Shown: positions 61,455-64,000 of the stretch, piece by piece | Numbering within the stretch: position 1 is the first letter of the stretch | Layout of the letters: the number at the start of each line of letters is the position of its first letter | Assembly (NCBI RefSeq): GCF_019710745.1 | Contig: NZ_JAHKJW010000029.1 | Span: forward strand, 1 to 64,000 | Length of the DNA: 64,000 nt | Direction of reading: 5' to 3' | From: Streptomyces beigongshangae | GTDB lineage: Bacteria > Actinomycetota > Actinomycetes > Streptomycetales > Streptomycetaceae | Made by a program: the position numbers and the translations under genes | The notes under the pieces: model-generated | The model's database searches: none | Seen by the model: only the letters and a program-made list of their open reading frames with translations | What the model was told of the DNA's origin: nothing

Positions 61455-62698
61455 GCGCGGACCGCCGTGAGCCCCCGGAGCGCCACACCGTCGTCTCGGC
61501 CGACTGCCACGCGGGCGCCGACCTCCTGGACTACCGGCCGTACCTGGCGAAGGGGTTCCACGACGAGTTCGACGCCTGGGCGGCCGCGTACGTCAACCCG
61601 TACGAGGACCTGACGGCCGACACGGCCGACCGGAACTGGAACTCCGGCCTGCGCCTCGCCGAGCTGGAGCGGGACGGGATCGTCGCGGAGGTGGTCTTCC
61701 CCAACACCGTCCCGCCGTTCTTCCCGTCCGGCTCCCTGATGGCGCCGGCCCCGACGGCCGGGGAGTTCGAGCGGCGCTGGGCCGGCCTGCGCGCCCACAA
61801 CCGCTGGCTGGCGGACTTCTGCGCGGCCGCGCCCGGCCGCCGGGCGGGCGTCTTCCAGATCCTCCTGAACGACGTCGGGGAGGCGGTGAGGGAGGTCCGG
61901 TGGGCCGTCGCGGCGGGCCTCAAGGGAGGGCTGCTGCTGCCCGGCACCCCGCCGGGTTCGGGGCTGCCCGAGCTGTACTCGTCGGCGTACGACCCGATCT
62001 GGGCGGTGTGCGAGGAGCTGGGCGTGCCGGTGAACCACCACGCGGGCTCGGCCTCGCCGCCGCTCGGCGAGGAGCCCGCGGCCCGGGCGGTCTTCATGGT
62101 CGAGACGACCTGGTTCTCGCACCGCGCGCTCTGGCACCTGATCTTCGGCGGCGCCTTCCGCCGCCACCCCGGTCTGCGGCTGGTGCTGACCGAGCAGGGC
62201 TCGGGCTGGATCCCCGGGGTGCTCGACATGCTGGACTACTACCACGGCCGCCTGGTGGCCGGGGCCTCGAAGGCGGTCACCGCCGAGTCCAGGTTCGGCG
62301 CGGGGCTCGCCGCCTCGATGGGCGAGGGTCCCTCGCGGGTGTGGCGGGACAACTGCTTCGTCGGCGCGAGCTTCATGCGCCCGCACGAGGTGCCGCTGCG
62401 GCACCGCATCGGCCTGGACAAGATCATGTGGGGCAGCGACTACCCGCACGACGAGGGCACGTACCCGTACAGCAGGGAGGGCCTGCGGGCGGCGTACGCG
62501 GGTCTGCCGGCCGCGGAGGTCGCGGCGATGGCCGGCGGCAACGCGGCCCGGGTGTACGGCTTCGACCTGGACCTCCTGGACGCCGTGGCGGCCGAGGTCG
62601 GCCCGACGGTCGAGGAGATCGCCGAACCGCTGGAGGAGCCCCCGGCGGACGCGACGAGTCCGGTGTTCGCACGGGGAGGAGCGGTGCGGGTGTGGTGA
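61451..62698 (+). CDS. Amidohydrolase-2 family enzyme, second paralogue
   Basis: A 415-residue paralogue of the preceding enzyme. Matching sites are TVVSADCHAGADLLDYRPYL, CEELGVPVNHHAGSASPPLG, LRLVLTEQGSGWIPGVLDML, MLDYYHGRLVAGASKA and KIMWGSDYPHDEGTYPYSRE. The GTG at 61451 overlaps the stop before it. Tandem copies suggest two steps, two substrates or a hetero-oligomer. A very long frame covering this and the upstream genes is a shadow for its first 780 codons. Confidence 0.87.
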   Translation: MSADRREPPERHTVVSADCHAGADLLDYRPYLAKGFHDEFDAWAAAYVNPYEDLTADTADRNWNSGLRLAELERDGIVAEVVFPNTVPPFFPSGSLMAPAPTAGEFERRWAGLRAHNRWLADFCAAAPGRRAGVFQILLNDVGEAVREVRWAVAAGLKGGLLLPGTPPGSGLPELYSSAYDPIWAVCEELGVPVNHHAGSASPPLGEEPAARAVFMVETTWFSHRALWHLIFGGAFRRHPGLRLVLTEQGSGWIPGVLDMLDYYHGRLVAGASKAVTAESRFGAGLAASMGEGPSRVWRDNCFVGASFMRPHEVPLRHRIGLDKIMWGSDYPHDEGTYPYSREGLRAAYAGLPAAEVAAMAGGNAARVYGFDLDLLDAVAAEVGPTVEEIAEPLEEPPADATSPVFARGGAVRVW

Positions 62699-62746
62699 CC
62701 GGGCCGGACGCCCACCGTGTTCCCGCGGGTGCCCGCCGGCGGGCGC

Positions 62747-63754
62747 TCACCAGCGGATCGGCACCGGCACCGCCGTGAGCACGGCCGAGACCCCCGTCAC
62801 CAGGCCCAGCACCACGACCTCGGCCCGCGCGGGGGCGTAGGCGGTGAGCGGGTCCGGTGCCCGGTGCAGACGGCGGCGGGCCCACAGTGCGAGGAGCGCG
62901 ACGGCGGCCACGAGCAGCACCTTCGCGAGCAGGACCCGCCCGTACGCCGTCGTCGTCAGCTGCTCCAGGACCGTGCCGGACGGCATCCGGCGCAGCGTGC
63001 TGCACACCCCCGTCGCGGTGATCAGGGCGAGCAGGACGGCCGCCACGCGCGCGTAGAGGCCCAGCAGCGCGGCGCCCGCACCGGGAGCGCTGTGCCGCCA
63101 CCGCAGCAGCGTGCGCAGCACGTACAGCAGTCCGCCCGTCCACAGGGCCGCGCAGACGAGATGGACGAGGGTCAGGGCCGAACCGGTCAGCGGGCCGTAC
63201 TCGGTCGTCGGATGGGCGCGCAGCGCCTCCGCGACGGCTATGGCGGCCAGCGGCCACACCTGGCGGGCCGGACGGCGCGACAGCGCACACAGGCCCAGTG
63301 CGGCGAACGCGTTGACCTCCAGCAGCGCGAGCATGCCGTCCCTGGACTGGTAGAGCCCGCCGACGTCCATGTCGGAGGGACTGCGCGGCACCAGGTTCCC
63401 GGTGGCCACCACCGAGGCGAGACCGAGCGCGGCGACGAAACCGGCGGCGGCCGCGGCCGGGGCCCAGGCGCGCGGCACGTCCCCGTGCGGCGCGCCGGGC
63501 ACCCTGCGCGCCAGCCGGGTGACGAAGACCTCACCGGCCGACACGCCGACCGCCGTGAACAGGACCGTCCGCAGCAGTGCGATCCCGGCCGCCCCGGGCG
63601 CGGCGGCCTCCCCCGTGTCGCGCAGCGCCAGCGACGGGCCGAGCAGGGGGATCAGCGCGGCCAGGGCCACCAGGACGAGGACGGTGACGGAGCGCCGTAC
63701 GGAGACCGCGCCCGCCCCGCCGTCCGTTCCGGCAGCCGGTCCTGTCGAACTCAC
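62747..63754 (-). CDS. CopD-family copper resistance/transport membrane protein
   Basis: A 335-residue protein with about eight transmembrane helices. The last part is the CopD domain (LVHLVCAALWTGGLLYVLRT, YARVAAVLLALITATGVCST, YGRVLLAKVLLVAAVALLAL). The first half has AALIPLLGPSLAL and a loop with SDMDVGGLYQSRDG. The family handles copper across the membrane, usually with a YcnI/CopC partner, which may lie beyond the window. I use the GTG at 63754, 7 bp after GGAGG; the frame runs further upstream without a good site. Confidence 0.88.
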   Translation of the reverse strand: MSSTGPAAGTDGGAGAVSVRRSVTVLVLVALAALIPLLGPSLALRDTGEAAAPGAAGIALLRTVLFTAVGVSAGEVFVTRLARRVPGAPHGDVPRAWAPAAAAAGFVAALGLASVVATGNLVPRSPSDMDVGGLYQSRDGMLALLEVNAFAALGLCALSRRPARQVWPLAAIAVAEALRAHPTTEYGPLTGSALTLVHLVCAALWTGGLLYVLRTLLRWRHSAPGAGAALLGLYARVAAVLLALITATGVCSTLRRMPSGTVLEQLTTTAYGRVLLAKVLLVAAVALLALWARRRLHRAPDPLTAYAPARAEVVVLGLVTGVSAVLTAVPVPIRW

Positions 63755-63860
63755 CTTGAGATCCTCCGCGGTCGTTGCACCCTTCCATACGCTTGCGGCC
63801 GCCCCGCGACTCAGGTCCAGCGCGCCGGATCCGCGTTCCCGGGCGCCGGGCGGCAGGACG

Positions 63861-63895
63861 GAGGGGCCGGGCGGCACACGGCCGCCCGGCCCCTC
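63861..63895 (-). terminator. Hairpin upstream of copD, end of next gene
   Basis: Perfect 15-bp arms (63861-63875 and 63881-63895) with loop ACACG. It would end the transcript of the minus-strand gene entering from the right edge. Confidence 0.75.
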
Positions 63896-63903
63896 ACGGT
63901 GCG

Positions 63904-63966
63904 CTCTTCGTGCTTTCCGTGCTTTCCGTGCCTTCCGTGCTTTCCGTAGTTTTCGTGCTTTCAGTG
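63904..63966. repeat. Seven degenerate 9-bp tandem units
   Basis: Seven units near CTTTCCGTG between the terminator and the stop at 63974. It lies just 3' of the last gene and has no clear role. Confidence 0.85.
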
Positions 63967-63973
63967 CGCTGGG

Positions 63974-64000
63974 TTACCTCGTCACCGCGTCCAGCGCGTC
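63974..64000 (-). CDS. C-terminal end of a gene running off the window
   Basis: The minus-strand frame ending in TAA at 63974-63976 reads DALDAVTR. The hairpin about 80 bp further along fits its transcript end. Eight codons are too few to name it; a copper-related gene would suit the CopD neighbour, but that is a guess. Confidence 0.35.
   Translation of the reverse strand, partial: DALDAVTR

Overview
The window is a 64 kb piece of a high-GC actinobacterial chromosome, almost certainly Streptomyces or a close relative. The signs are an extreme G/C third-position bias on every real reading frame, many GTG starts, dense 4-nt stop/start overlaps, a sugar ABC importer without its own ATPase, ECF sigma factors paired with anti-sigma genes, a PhoP-type PHO box, a mycothiol-type enzyme domain and the short dispersed palindrome (GGGGCGCGGGGAACTGCGCGA-like) that litters Streptomyces intergenic DNA. 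I see no integrase, insertion sequence, tRNA, rRNA or CRISPR array; it reads as ordinary core and near-core chromosome.

Layout. 1-12.4 kb (extended by the regulator to 13.3 kb) looks like plant cell-wall and uronate use: a truncated pectinesterase translationally coupled to a secreted esterase-like hydrolase, a SigE-type sigma factor with a membrane partner, a GNAT protein, an IclR regulator divergent from a 2,5-dioxovalerate-type aldehyde dehydrogenase, a DUF1349 protein, then D-mannonate dehydratase, two sugar ABC permeases, a lipoprotein binding protein and a FadR-type GntR regulator with a clear operator. 13.4-18.3 kb holds an ECF sigma factor with an unusual zinc-finger/maleylpyruvate-isomerase-like partner, two class V aminotransferases and a DsbA/FrnE protein whose conserved C-terminus is knocked out of frame. 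18.3-22.1 kb is a polar amino-acid ABC transporter plus an amidohydrolase, driven from a promoter overlain by a 29-bp palindrome.

22.2-39.9 kb is one long minus-strand cobalamin (B12) operon: a cobalamin riboswitch, then cobD, cobQ, cobN, a fused ChlI-ChlD chelatase subunit, cobO, cobB, cobI, cobM, cobL, a CbiG-CobJ fusion, a 64-codon small ORF, cbiX and cobC. Most neighbours overlap by 1-4 nt, so expression is probably set mainly at the riboswitch. Next comes a Pit phosphate transporter with a PHO box (40.1-41.6 kb).

41.8-49.4 kb carries a class II aldolase, an alpha/beta hydrolase, an unrecognised conserved protein, a VOC protein, an ABC-F ATPase preceded by a leaderless seven-codon upstream ORF, a small HTH protein and an enoyl-CoA hydratase. 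49.4-52.7 kb is an Asp23/Gls24 alkaline-shock locus. 52.8-58.2 kb has an SDR, a GH15 glucoamylase/trehalase-type enzyme, a GlsB membrane protein, SURF1, a small zinc-ribbon protein and a DEDDh exonuclease with a BRCT domain. 58.4-62.7 kb is a four-gene catabolic operon (acetoacetate-decarboxylase fold, SDR, two amidohydrolases), and the window ends in a CopD-type copper protein and the tail of another minus-strand gene.
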